DNA from: Pseudomonas orientalis
GTDB taxonomy: Bacteria > Pseudomonadota > Gammaproteobacteria > Pseudomonadales > Pseudomonadaceae
Length of the DNA: 64,000 nucleotides
Assembly (NCBI RefSeq): GCF_001439815.1
Contig: NZ_JYLM01000010.1
Location: 186,001-250,000, forward strand
Direction of reading: 5' to 3'
Shown piece by piece: positions 52,326 to 62,300 of this stretch; the stretch's first letter is position 1; the number at the start of each line of letters is the position of its first letter. The position numbers were made by a program, and so were the translations under genes. The notes under the pieces were generated by a model. The model made no database searches, was not told the origin of the DNA, and saw nothing but the letters and a program-made list of their open reading frames with translations.

Positions 52326-53717
52326 ATGAGTAGTACGCAAAGCTCCAATGACCTCGAACAGGGGCTCAAACCGCGGCATGTCACCATGCTGTCGATTGCC
52401 GGCGTCATCGGCGCCGGTTTGTTTGTCGGCTCCGGCCACGCGATTGCCGCCGCCGGCCCGGCCGTGCTGTTGGCCTATGCGGCTGCCGGTACGCTGGTGG
52501 TACTGGTGATGCGCATGCTCGCCGAAATGGCGGTTGCGTCGCCGGACACAGGCTCGTTCTCCACGTACGCCGACCGGGCAATCGGCCACTGGGCCGGTTT
52601 CACTATCGGCTGGTTGTACTGGTGGTTCTGGGTGCTGGTGATTCCGCTGGAAGCCAACGCGGCGGCGACCATCCTGAATGCCTGGTTCCCCGACGTGGCG
52701 ATCTGGGCCTTTACCCTGATCATTACCTTGCTGCTGACCGCAACCAACCTGTTCAGCGTGAAGAACTACGGTGAGTTCGAGTTCTGGTTTGCGCTGATCA
52801 AGGTCGTGGCGATCGTGGGCTTCGTCATCCTTGGCCTGGCGGCGATTTTCGGCTTTTTGCCCACCAGCCAGGTCAGCGGCGTATCGCATCTGTTCGACAC
52901 CCAGGGCTTTATGCCCAACGGCATGGGCGCGGTGCTGGCGGCGATCCTGACCACCATGTTCTCGTTCATGGGCACTGAGATCGTCACCATTGCCGCCGCG
53001 GAGTCGAAGAACCCCGGCCAGCAAATCACCAAGGCCACCAACTCGGTGATCTGGCGGATTGGTTTGTTCTATCTCTTGTCGATCTTCATCGTTGTGTCCT
53101 TGGTGCCTTGGAATGATCCGACACTGGCTGCCGTAGGTTCCTACCAGACCGTGCTCGAGCGCATGGGCATTCCGAATGCCAAGCTGATCGTCGATCTGGT
53201 GGTATTGGTGGCCGTGACCAGTTGCCTCAACTCGGCGCTGTACACCGCCTCGCGCATGCTGTTCTCCCTGGGTCGTCGTGGTGATGCGCCGGCTGTGGCC
53301 AAGCGCACCAATAAAAGCGGTACGCCTTACTGGGCGGTGCTGCTGTCCACCGGCGCTGCGTTCCTGGCGGTATTTGCCAACTATGTGGCACCGGCGGCGG
53401 TGTTTGAATTTCTGCTGGCCAGTTCCGGCGCGATTGCCTTGCTGGTGTACCTGGTGATTGCAGTGTCGCAATTGCGCATGCGTCAGAAGCGTACGGCGGC
53501 GGGTGAGAAGATCGTCTTCAAGATGTGGCTGTTCCCGGGCCTGACCTACGCGGTGATGGTGTTTATCGTCGGCACGTTGACCATCATGCTGTTCCAGGAA
53601 GCCCATCGGGTCGAAATCATCGCGACGGGCATTCTGAGCTTGCTGGTGGTGTTGGCGGGGTTGTTTGTTGCCAGTCGCCGCAAGGCCCGGAGAGTCGGCG
53701 CTCCCGTACTGAACTGA
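52326..53717 (+). CDS. gabP: GABA permease GabP (APC-family amino acid transporter)
   Basis: A 463-residue inner-membrane symporter with 12 helices. The N-terminal signature LKPRHVTMLSIAGVIGAGLFVGSG holds the helix-1 substrate site. FSFMGTEIVTIAAAESKNP and SCLNSALYTASRMLFSLGRRGDAP are typical of the GabP branch. AAAGGTG stands before the ATG at 52326; the longer open frame upstream crosses the promoter region and is not used. Other amino acid substrates within the AAT subfamily are possible. Its 3' end has been duplicated downstream. Confidence 0.88.
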   Translation: MSSTQSSNDLEQGLKPRHVTMLSIAGVIGAGLFVGSGHAIAAAGPAVLLAYAAAGTLVVLVMRMLAEMAVASPDTGSFSTYADRAIGHWAGFTIGWLYWWFWVLVIPLEANAAATILNAWFPDVAIWAFTLIITLLLTATNLFSVKNYGEFEFWFALIKVVAIVGFVILGLAAIFGFLPTSQVSGVSHLFDTQGFMPNGMGAVLAAILTTMFSFMGTEIVTIAAAESKNPGQQITKATNSVIWRIGLFYLLSIFIVVSLVPWNDPTLAAVGSYQTVLERMGIPNAKLIVDLVVLVAVTSCLNSALYTASRMLFSLGRRGDAPAVAKRTNKSGTPYWAVLLSTGAAFLAVFANYVAPAAVFEFLLASSGAIALLVYLVIAVSQLRMRQKRTAAGEKIVFKMWLFPGLTYAVMVFIVGTLTIMLFQEAHRVEIIATGILSLLVVLAGLFVASRRKARRVGAPVLN

Positions 53718-53735
53718 CAAGATGTAGATCAAAAT

Positions 53736-53821
53736 GTGGGAGGGGGCTTGCCCCCGATGACGGTGTGTCAGTCAATCATTTGTTAACTGACCCACCGCTA
53801 TCGGGGCAAGCCCCCTCCCAC
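53736..53821. repeat. REPIN, copy 1 of the duplicated segment
   Basis: GTGGGAGGGGGCTTGCCCCC and its complement, with one G missing from the right arm. It is nearly identical over its whole length, including the spacer, to the REPIN at 54077. Confidence 0.88.
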
Positions 53822-53833
53822 ATTTTGTATGTG

Positions 53834-53911
53834 TCAGTCTGCTGAATTTGTCAGCGCCTGGGATGCGGCGACGTAGTCTGCCTGGAACTGCGGCGATTCG
53901 ATCCACGCCAA
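53834..53911 (-). pseudogene. Duplicated 3' tail of the downstream hypothetical gene
   Basis: Encodes the last 25 residues (LAWIESPQFQADYVAASQ, ALTNSAD) of the protein at 54176-54589 with its stop. It has no start of its own and joins directly to a duplicated gabP fragment. Confidence 0.85.
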
Positions 53912-53912
53912 T

Positions 53913-54059
53913 GTACGGCGGCGGGTGAGCTGTTCCTGGAAGCCCGTTGGGTCGAAATCATCGCGACGGGCATTCTGAGCTTGCTGGTGGTGTTGGCGGG
54001 GTTGTTTGTTGCCAGTCGCCGCAAGGCCCGGAGAGTCGGCGCTCCCGTACTGAACTGAC
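53913..54059 (+). pseudogene. Duplicated 3' end of gabP with internal 81-base deletion
   Basis: Starts with GTACGGCGGCGGGTGAG (as gabP 53491-53507), skips gabP 53508-53588, and resumes at CTGTTCC to reproduce the gabP C-terminus through the stop. The deletion removes 27 codons in frame. No promoter or start is present. Confidence 0.88.
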
Positions 54060-54076
54060 AAAATGTAGATCAAAAT

Positions 54077-54163
54077 GTGGGAGGGGGCTTGCCCCCGATG
54101 GCGGTGTGTCAGTCAATCATTTGTTAACTGACCCACCGCTATCGGGGGCAAGCCCCCTCCCAC
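54077..54163. repeat. REPIN, copy 2 of the duplicated segment
   Basis: Intact GTGGGAGGGGGCTTGC-type doublet, same spacer as copy 1. Confidence 0.88.
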
Positions 54164-54175
54164 ATTTTGTATGTG

Positions 54176-54589
54176 TCAGTCTGCTGAATTTGTCAGCGCT
54201 TGGGATGCTGCTACGTAGTCCGCCTGGAACTGCGGCGATTCGATCCACGCCAACGCGGCGGCCTCGTCATCGCTGTCAGTGGCCCATTGCCGATATTCAA
54301 TCAGCGCCGCCAGGATAAAGTCGGTCGCTTCCTCTTCGCCTTCCTGCTCCAGCACCAGCGCCAGCAGCGGGTGTGCCAGGAATACCGCGCACAGCGCCTG
54401 CTGGCTGATTTCGCCGGCGGTGCGCATCTCGACGAACAGTTCGGTCAAGTCCACTGACTCAAGGTCGATACGGCTGTCGTCGCCGGCAAATGCATCCGGC
54501 TTGGTTGCGACGGCACGCTGGGTACGGTTTTGCTTAGCCTTGGTTTTTGCCCGCTGGGCGCGTTTTTGCTGCTTGTTTGGCGAGGCCAT
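54176..54589 (-). CDS. Hypothetical cytoplasmic protein with basic N-terminus
   Basis: A 137-residue protein. Residues 1-30 are strongly basic (NKQQKRAQRAKTKAKQNRTQ), and the rest is acidic and helical (LTELFVEMRTAGEISQQALCAVFL, EQEGEEEATDFILAALIEYR, WIESPQFQADYVAASQAL). The basic tail suggests RNA or DNA contact (inference). No family is recognised. AAGGA lies ten bases before the ATG; the longer frame to 54712 lacks a ribosome site. Its 3' tail is duplicated at 53834. Confidence 0.75.
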   Translation of the reverse strand: MASPNKQQKRAQRAKTKAKQNRTQRAVATKPDAFAGDDSRIDLESVDLTELFVEMRTAGEISQQALCAVFLAHPLLALVLEQEGEEEATDFILAALIEYRQWATDSDDEAAALAWIESPQFQADYVAASQALTNSAD

Positions 54590-54729
54590 GGGCGTAACGT
54601 CCTTGGGGTTGGGGCAGTTATTGAAGCGCAGGTTGGGAGAAATCCCAAGCAGGTTTGCTCGCGCATCCAACTCGACCACCGGGCAATAGATGAATAGGCT
54701 TGGCCTTTGCAACTTGCCAGAGCGTCTTC

Positions 54730-55695
54730 ATGACCCGCGACACCCTTGAGCACAACCAGATTCCTCTCTACGTTGCAGCCATCCTGCTGGCCGCGCTCTG
54801 TGGTGTATTCGCGCCGTCTTTTGTCCAGGGCCTCAGCGCGCTCGTCACGCCCGGCATCGCGGTATTGATGTACGCGATGTTCCTGCAAATCCCTTTTCTC
54901 GACCTGCGCCGCGGCTGGGGTAGCCAGCGCTTTATGCTGGCGTTGCTGCTGGCCAATTTCATCTTGGTGCCCTTGCTGGTATGGACACTGACTCGTGGCC
55001 TGTTGGGGCATCCCGCGCTGTTGGTGGGCGCGTTGCTGGTATTGCTGACGCCGTGTATCGATTACGTGGTGGTATTTACCCACATTGGCAAAGGTGACTC
55101 GCGGTTGATGCTGGCGGCCACGCCGTTACTGTTATTGGTGCAGTTGGCACTGCTGCCGGTGTACCTGGGTTTGATGTTGGGAGCGCAATCAACGGTGGTG
55201 ATTGCGGCCGCGCCGTTTATCGAAGCGTTCCTATTGTTGATTGCGCTGCCGATGGTGCTGGCTGCGACGACTGCATTTTTCGCACGAAGGTCAACGCTGA
55301 TCAGCCGGTGGAACAGCGTATGGGCCTGGTTGCCGGTCCCGGCGATGGTCCTCGTGCTGTTTGTGGTGATTGGGTCGCAGATCGCATCCGTGATCCGGGA
55401 TATCAGCGCATTGCTGCCGGTGCTGCCCATCTATGCGGGCTTTGTGCTGCTGGCGCCGCTGATGGGCATGTTGGCCGCGCGGCTGTTCGCGCTGCCGGCG
55501 GCAACGGCGCGTGCGGTGACGTTCAGCGCATCCACCCGCAATTCACTGGTGGTGCTGCCCCTGGCGCTGGCTTTGCCTGAAGGCGTGCGCGGGTTGGCCG
55601 CGACGGCGGTCATCCTGCAAACATTGGTCGAACTGGTTGCGCAGTTGATCTACATCCGCCTGATCCCGGCCCTGGTATGGCCCGCCAGTCGGTAA
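54730..55695 (+). CDS. BASS/ACR3-superfamily transporter (arsenite or bile acid-type)
   Basis: A 321-residue membrane protein with about ten helices in two inverted halves. Features include GIAVLMYAMFLQIPFLDLRRG, ALLVLLTPCIDYVVVFTHIGKGD (the helix-4 Cys position expected in ACR3-type arsenite exporters) and ATARAVTFSASTRNSLVVLPLALALP. No ars operon partners are adjacent, so arsenite export is only one option. The ATG at 54730 is preferred over a frame starting at 54700. Confidence 0.8.
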   Translation: MTRDTLEHNQIPLYVAAILLAALCGVFAPSFVQGLSALVTPGIAVLMYAMFLQIPFLDLRRGWGSQRFMLALLLANFILVPLLVWTLTRGLLGHPALLVGALLVLLTPCIDYVVVFTHIGKGDSRLMLAATPLLLLVQLALLPVYLGLMLGAQSTVVIAAAPFIEAFLLLIALPMVLAATTAFFARRSTLISRWNSVWAWLPVPAMVLVLFVVIGSQIASVIRDISALLPVLPIYAGFVLLAPLMGMLAARLFALPAATARAVTFSASTRNSLVVLPLALALPEGVRGLAATAVILQTLVELVAQLIYIRLIPALVWPASR

Positions 55696-55781
55696 CGCAT
55701 GAATTTGCAGGTTTGTTCAGACGCTGTTCAGGGGCGCGGTCGGCACCATAAGCCCGCGCTTCCCACCTGACAGGTCACCCG

Positions 55782-57389
55782 ATGGATCATCGCAACCGCT
55801 TTCGCCTGGAGTCACTGGGCATCTTTCTGATCGCCTTATTGCTGTTCACCCTGGGTATCTGGGATCAGCAGCCTCAGGGCTTCGACGGGCGATGGGCGTT
55901 GTTCCTGCAGGAAATGTTTCGCCACGGCGCGAGTCTTTTTCCCACCACTTACGGCCAGCCGTACGCGGATTATCCCGGCACCGCGACGTTCTTCAGTTTT
56001 GTCTTCGCCCGGTTGTTTGACGCGCCGAACCATCTGGCGAATGTGCTGCCCACCGCGCTCGCTTCGGCCGGGGTGGTTGCCTTGATCTATCGCCTGCTGG
56101 CACCGTCCAGCCGGCCTTGGGCATTACTGACGGTGCTGCTTACTCTGCTCACCACCCAACTGCTCGAAAAGTCGCGCTCGGTGTGCCTGGACCAGATGGT
56201 TGCGCTGCTGTGTGTCGGCAGTTTCTACCTGTTGCACAGTGGTGAACGGTTGGGCTCGCGGTTCAGGCAGCTCGCGGTTTTCCCCTTGTTTGTCCTGGCC
56301 TTCGCGATTCGTGGGCCGTTGGGGTTGATCGAGGTGTGTGGCGTGACATGTGTGTACTGGGCGCTGGGCCGGCCGGGGGAGCGGGTCAGTCAGGTGCTGG
56401 TTCACGGCGTTGTCGGGTTGGTGTTGCTGGCGGCGTGCTGGTGGGTGCTGATGAAGCTCGCCCGAATCAGTGGTGGCGATGCCTTTGCCGATGAGGTGTT
56501 CAAGATGCAGGTCGGCGGGCGGCTGGATGAGTCCGGCGAGCCGTTTTACTTCTACTTCCAGCTGAGTTTGTACCGGTACTTCCCGGTGGTGCCGTTGGCC
56601 CTGGCGACGTTGATCGCACTGCGTCATCGCTGGGCGCAGCGCTGGGTCAGTGATGATGTGCAATTGCTGATGCGCCTCGGCGCGTGCGGCTTGATGATTT
56701 TGCTCGGCCTGTCAGTGCCGCATTTCAAGCGTGCCTATTACATCCTGCCCATGGTGCCGATGTTTGCCGCTGTCGCGGCCTATGGCCTGCTCCAGGCGCA
56801 AGGCTGGCTGGTTGGCGTGCGCCGCTGCTACGAGGGGCTGGTCGTGGCGCTGCCGGCGCTGGGCGTGGTGGTGCTGTTTGCGTGCCGGCATGCCTGGCAC
56901 AAGCATGGCTACTGGCCTGATGTTTCGATGCCGTTATTGATCGGTGTGCTGGTACTGATGCAAGTGGCGGCGCTGCTGGCGTGGCGTCGGCCCGGGCGGT
57001 TGATTTGGCTCAGTGGGATCGCCCTGGCGGCGCAGTGGTTGCTACTGATCACCGTAGTCGAACCGGCCAAGGATCTTCAGTTCGATACCCGGCAGTTTGT
57101 CAGCCAGGTGGAGGCGCTAAGGGATGCGCAGCCGGGCCCTCTGGTCTTTGTCGACCTGGGTCGGGACACCTGGGCGGTGCGCTACATGATGAATCTGGAT
57201 CACGATGAGCAACCGTTTTTCGTCGGGCGTAATGAACTGGAAAAGCTCGCTGCATTGCCCCGGCCATCCTGGGTGATTGTGCCGCGCAAGGACGCGGCGT
57301 TGTTGAAGGAATCGCCCCTCGAGCCGCTGGCGCCGAGCTTTCAGGGGCGGTTGAATGACAATGCGTTGATGGTGTTTTTGCTTAACTGA
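55782..57389 (+). CDS. ArnT-like/PMT-family glycosyltransferase
   Basis: A 535-residue inner-membrane GT-C enzyme with about 11 helices. The N-terminal periplasmic loop holds the acidic motif FDGRWALFLQEM and YADYPGTATFFSFVFARLF, as in ArnT-type proteins that use polyprenyl-phosphate sugars. SVCLDQMVALLCVGSFYLLH and KRAYYILPMVPMFAAVAAYGLL are typical of the family. The soluble C-terminal domain starts near residue 425. The sugar and acceptor are unknown; no arn genes are adjacent. Confidence 0.82.
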   Translation: MDHRNRFRLESLGIFLIALLLFTLGIWDQQPQGFDGRWALFLQEMFRHGASLFPTTYGQPYADYPGTATFFSFVFARLFDAPNHLANVLPTALASAGVVALIYRLLAPSSRPWALLTVLLTLLTTQLLEKSRSVCLDQMVALLCVGSFYLLHSGERLGSRFRQLAVFPLFVLAFAIRGPLGLIEVCGVTCVYWALGRPGERVSQVLVHGVVGLVLLAACWWVLMKLARISGGDAFADEVFKMQVGGRLDESGEPFYFYFQLSLYRYFPVVPLALATLIALRHRWAQRWVSDDVQLLMRLGACGLMILLGLSVPHFKRAYYILPMVPMFAAVAAYGLLQAQGWLVGVRRCYEGLVVALPALGVVVLFACRHAWHKHGYWPDVSMPLLIGVLVLMQVAALLAWRRPGRLIWLSGIALAAQWLLLITVVEPAKDLQFDTRQFVSQVEALRDAQPGPLVFVDLGRDTWAVRYMMNLDHDEQPFFVGRNELEKLAALPRPSWVIVPRKDAALLKESPLEPLAPSFQGRLNDNALMVFLLN

Positions 57390-57627
57390 GAAGCCCTTTT
57401 TAGAAAGCATCTGATACGACGCTCAGCGCGTTAGCGTTGCTCATTCAGTTAGCTCATCGCTACCGTCTATCGGAATCGTAAGGAAAAATACCCATACTTT
57501 ATAAAATTTCGCTTAAAAATCAGTTCGTTAGTTGGGTTCAAGGCATCTACCGATAAAACAGTCGGGATATTGGCTGACGCATGCTTCGATGTTAATTTGC
57601 CACCCTTTGTAAATCGACGGATCGAAC
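57390..57627. promoter_or_regulatory. Upstream region of the two-partner secretion operon
   Basis: A comparatively A+T-rich 238-base gap with CATACTTTATAAAATTTCGC near 57493. No unique promoter can be chosen by eye. No gene is seen. Confidence 0.4.
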
Positions 57628-59346
57628 ATGTATTTCCTCCTGCCATGGACTCGGCTGCTGGGCGCCTTCCTGCTCACTTGCCTGAGCCTGAACAGCGCAT
57701 TCGCCGCCCCCACGCCCGGGGACCAGGACCTGATCCGCGATCGGCAGAACCGCCTGCTCGAAGAGCAACAGCGGCGCCTTGAAGAACTCAAGGACCTGCC
57801 CGGCAAAGCGGCCAAACCCGAGGCGCCCAGCGCGCCCGCCGACACCCGTTGCTTCCCGATCAAGGACATCGAACTCAAAGGCGCCGACAGCCTGCCGGCC
57901 TCCGAGCGCGAGCGCCTGCTCAAGCCTTATATCGGCCAGTGCCTGGGCGTGTCCCAGCTCAACGACCTGCTTAAAGCCATCACCGACTACTACCTCGGCA
58001 AAGGCCGCGTCACCAGCCGCGCCTACCTGCCGCAGCAAGACCTCTCCACCGGTCACCTGCAAGTGCTGGTGGTGGAAGGCAAGCTCGAAGCCTTGCGCAG
58101 CGCCGAAGGCAGCACCGTGACCGAACGCGAACTGGCCATGGCCTTTCCCGGCAAGGTCGGCGAAGCGCTGAACCTGCGCGAAATCGAGCAACTGGTGGAC
58201 CAGCTCAACCGCCTGCCGTCCAAACAGGCGCAAATGGAACTGACCCCCGGCAAGCAAGTCGGCGGCAGCGACGTGGTGGTCAAGAACGCCGCGCAAAAGC
58301 CCTGGCGCGCCAGCTTGTCGCGCAATAACGATGGCCAGAAGAGCACCGGCGAACAGCAATGGGGCGCCGGCCTTGAATGGGACAGCCCGCTGGGCCTGGG
58401 CGACCAGTTGATTCTGCGCGGTGGCCACGACGCCATCAGCGACCACCAGAAAACCTCGAAAAACACCATGCTCTATTACAACGTGCCGTGGGGTTGGTGG
58501 AACTTCAGCTACACCTACAGCGAGAGCGATTACCGCACCTTCGGCGTGACCGACGACTTCAAATACAAGCAGGACGGCGACAACCAGAACCACCAACTGC
58601 GCGCCGAACGGGTGATTCACCGCGATGACGTGAGCAAGACCTCGGTCAACGTCGGCCTGGCGCACCTGCGCACCAACAACTACATCCTCGACGTGCGCAC
58701 CGCGCCCAGCAGCAACCGCCTCAGCGAACTGCAACTGGGCGTCAACCACGGTCGGCGTATCGGTACGGCCTTCGTCAACCTGGACCTGGGCATGCAAAGC
58801 GGGATCGGCCTGCTCGATGCCCAGTCGCAGGAAGAGCGCGACGCCTTCGGCCGCCGTCAGCCGAACTCGCGCTACCGCAAATACACCGCCACCGTCAGCT
58901 ACCTGCAACCGTTCAGCCTGTGGGGCGAGTCGTTCAGCTTCAGCAGCCTGGCCACCGGCCAACGCAGTGAAGACCCGCTGTTCTCGCCCCAGCGCATGAG
59001 CCTCGGCGGCTCGGCTTCGGTGCGCGGTTTCAAAGACCAGTTGCTGACCGGCGACAGCGGCGGCTACTGGCGCAACGAAGTGCGCTGGGCGCGCCCGGTG
59101 ACCCTCGACTGGATGCGCCCGGCCTTCTTCGAATACGGCGCCAGCGTCGGCTACGACCAGGGCGTGATCCGCAACGACCGCTACAACGACAACGTTCACG
59201 GCCGCGTGTCCAGCAACTCACTGGAGCTGTTCGCCCGTGGCAAGAACGTCAGCACCAGCGTGACCTTTGCCCACTCGCTGGAAAGACCCGGAGTCGTCAC
59301 CGAGCGCGAAGCGCCGATCTACTTCCGCCTGGATTTCTTCCTGTAA
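57628..59346 (+). CDS. TpsB outer-membrane transporter (ShlB/FhaC/HecB family)
   Basis: A 572-residue Omp85-superfamily pore. A signal peptide (FLLTCLSLNSAFAAP) is followed by helix H1 (DRQNRLLEEQQRRLEELKDL) and two POTRA domains (CFPIKDIELKGAD, then GHLQVLVVEGKLEAL and ALNLREIEQLVDQLNRLP). The 16-strand barrel carries the conserved VRGF motif of loop 6 (GGSASVRGFKDQLL) and ends in FRLDFFL with the terminal aromatic-hydrophobic pattern. It secretes the TpsA encoded 31 bases downstream. Confidence 0.95.
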   Translation: MYFLLPWTRLLGAFLLTCLSLNSAFAAPTPGDQDLIRDRQNRLLEEQQRRLEELKDLPGKAAKPEAPSAPADTRCFPIKDIELKGADSLPASERERLLKPYIGQCLGVSQLNDLLKAITDYYLGKGRVTSRAYLPQQDLSTGHLQVLVVEGKLEALRSAEGSTVTERELAMAFPGKVGEALNLREIEQLVDQLNRLPSKQAQMELTPGKQVGGSDVVVKNAAQKPWRASLSRNNDGQKSTGEQQWGAGLEWDSPLGLGDQLILRGGHDAISDHQKTSKNTMLYYNVPWGWWNFSYTYSESDYRTFGVTDDFKYKQDGDNQNHQLRAERVIHRDDVSKTSVNVGLAHLRTNNYILDVRTAPSSNRLSELQLGVNHGRRIGTAFVNLDLGMQSGIGLLDAQSQEERDAFGRRQPNSRYRKYTATVSYLQPFSLWGESFSFSSLATGQRSEDPLFSPQRMSLGGSASVRGFKDQLLTGDSGGYWRNEVRWARPVTLDWMRPAFFEYGASVGYDQGVIRNDRYNDNVHGRVSSNSLELFARGKNVSTSVTFAHSLERPGVVTEREAPIYFRLDFFL

Positions 59347-59377
59347 TTCAACGTTGCGCCGCAGCGAGAAACTGAAA

Positions 59378-62300
59378 ATGGACGTTCGACAATTTGCCTT
59401 CCTGGCCCGCCAACCTTCCGCCGCGCTGAAGCCGCGAAACGCGTTCTTCGGTTTGCCCAAGCGCGGGCTGGCGTTGATCCTCGCCAACGCGCTGTTCTGG
59501 CAGCCGCTGCTGGCCCAGGCCGAGGGCATTGTGGTCAGCGCGCCGGGCACTACCGTGGGCGCGGCGGGCAACGGCGTGCCGGTGGTGAACATTGCCACGC
59601 CGAACGGCGCGGGCCTGTCCCATAACCAGTTCCAGCAGTACAACGTCGGCCCCAACGGCGTGATTCTCAACAACGCCAACGGCGCGCTGCAAAACACCCA
59701 ACTGGGCGGGATCATTGTCGGCAACCCCAACCTCAAGGGCGGCGCGGCCAGCGTCATTCTTAACGAAGTCAACGGCGGCAGCGCCAGTCAGTTGCGCGGC
59801 TACACCGAAGTGGCGGGGCAGTCGGCCAAAGTTATCGTCGCCAACCCGTACGGGATTACCTGCGCCGGTTGCGGCTTTATCAACACGCCCAACGTCACCC
59901 TCACCACCGGCAAACCCATCATCGACCCAACCGGCCAGCTGAAAAGCTACCAGGTCGATGGCGGCGCCGTGACCATTGACGGCGAAGGCTTGAACGCCAG
60001 CAACGTCGACCGCTTCGACATCATCACCCGCTCGGCCAAGATCAACGCACAAATCAACGCCCGCGAACTCAACGTCATCGCCGGGCGCAACGACGTCGAT
60101 GCACAAAGCCTGAACACCACGCCGCGCGCCGACGACGGCAGCGCCAAACCCGAGCTGGCGATCGACTCGTCGGCCCTGGGCGGCATGTATGCCGGCGCGA
60201 TCAAACTGGTGGGCACCGAAGCCGGTGTGGGCGTGAAGCTCGACGGCACCCTGGCCGCCAGTGGTGGCGACATCCAGCTCGATGCCAATGGGCGCTTGAG
60301 CCTGGTCAATGCCAAGGCCAGCGAAGCGGTGGTGATCAAGGCCGACCAGCTTGACGCCACGGGCGCGGTGTATGCCGGTACCCGAATCGATGCGCAAACG
60401 ACCACAGGCTTGAGCAACCAGAAAAGCCTCGCCGCACGCGACAGCATCAGCCTGACCAGCAGCGGGCAGGTGATCAACAACGGCATCATCGAGGCCGGCG
60501 TGAATGCCGATGAAAGCCGCAATACCAGCGGCGACGTCAACCTGACGACGGCGAGCCTGAAAAACAGCCAAAGCGTGGTTGCCAGTCGCACCCTGACGGT
60601 CGCCGCTGCACAAACCCTGGATAACCAGGGCGGCACCTTGAGCGGTGTGAAAACCGTGGCCAGCGCAGGCCAGTTCGATAACCGGGGCGGCCGGGTTCTG
60701 GGCGCCGACGCGCTCAAGGTCAATGCCACCGGCCTGGATAACCGCGCGGCTGGCTTGGTGCACAGCGATAACAGCACCGACGTCACGGTGACAGCTGCAC
60801 TGGATAACCAGAACGGCCGAGTCATAGGCCTCAACAACCTGACGCTCAAAGCCGGGCAATTGACCAACGATAACGGCTTGGTCGCGAGCCAACAGCAGGC
60901 CCAGCTAACCGCCGGGCCATTGAGCAACCGGGCGGGCGAAATCTCCGCCCGGCAAACCACCCTTAGCGCCACGTCGCTGGATAACCGTTCCGGCAAACTG
61001 CTGGGCAGCCAACTCAACGTGACCGCCAGTGGCGCCATTGATAACCGCCTGGGGATTTTTTCCGCCACCAGCCTGCTGACGGTGCAAGCCGCAAGCCTGG
61101 ACAACAGCGACCAAGGCTCCGTCGCCAGCCAGGGCAACCTGACCGCGACCATCGCCGGGCTGCTCGACAATCACAATCAAGGCAACCTGGTCAGCCAAGC
61201 GGCCCAGCAGGTTCAGGTCGGTCAGCTGAACAACGCCCAGGCTGGGCTGGTATCGAGTAAAACCACCCTGGCGCTGCACGGCGATACCCTGGCCAACCAG
61301 GGCGGCCTGGTGATCGCTGATGGGGCGTTGACCCTGACCGGTGGCAGCGTCGACAACAGCAATGGCGGCCAACTGAGCAGTGATAGCCGGTTGACGCTCA
61401 ATGCCAACCATCTGGAAAACGGCGCAGGTCGAATCAGTGCCAAGGGTGATCTGCAGGCCACCGTCGGCGTGCTCAACCAGCAAGCGGGTGAGTTGGTCAG
61501 CGAAGGCGTGCTGAGCCTTACTGGCACCTCGGTGGACAACCGCAACGGCGGTCTCATTGCCGCCACCAACGGCGTTGATTTGCGCAGCCAAACCGTGCTC
61601 AACCAGCAAGGCGAGATCTCCAGCCAGGCCAAGGTGCTGCTGGTGGCCGACCAGTTGAACAACAACGCCGGCAAGGTGATTGGTGACAGCGGCTTGAGCC
61701 TGACCGTGCAACGCCTGCTCAACCAGAGCAAAGGCCTGCTGGCGGGACGCGAGGGCCTCGTACTGAACGGCGGTCAACTGGATAACAGCTTGGGCGGGCG
61801 CATCACCAGCCAGAAAGACCTGAACATCAACCTGACCGGTGACCTGTTCAACCATGACCAAGGCACCTTGCTCAGTGAAGGCGCGTTAACGGTGAAGGCT
61901 GGCGCGCTGGACAACCGCCAGGGCGGCATTCTGTCCGCCGCCAACGCGCTGTCGATCACAACGGACGGCCAACTGAACAATCAGGCGGGCAAACTGCTGG
62001 CCGATGGCACGGCCACCTTGGTGAGCGCTGTGCTGAACAACAGCCAGGGCGGTGTGATCAGCGCCAAGCAACAGGTTGACTTGCGCAGCGCGGGTCTGGA
62101 CAACAGCCAGCGCGGCAGCATCAGCAGTGACGCCGGCATCACCCTCAATGCCGGGCAACTGGACAACAGCCAGCAAGGTTCGATCTTTGCCAAGTCCACG
62201 GTCAAGGCCACCCTGACCGGGCTCGACCAGCATGACCGTGGCGAGCTGGTCAGCAATACCAGCATCGACCTGGACTTGAACCATGGGCAACTGATCAACC

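Noticed and set aside
53834-54073. Separate small gene encoding a hybrid 79-residue protein
   Set aside because: It is an accidental frame across the tandem duplication, made of antisense gabP tail joined to a gene tail.
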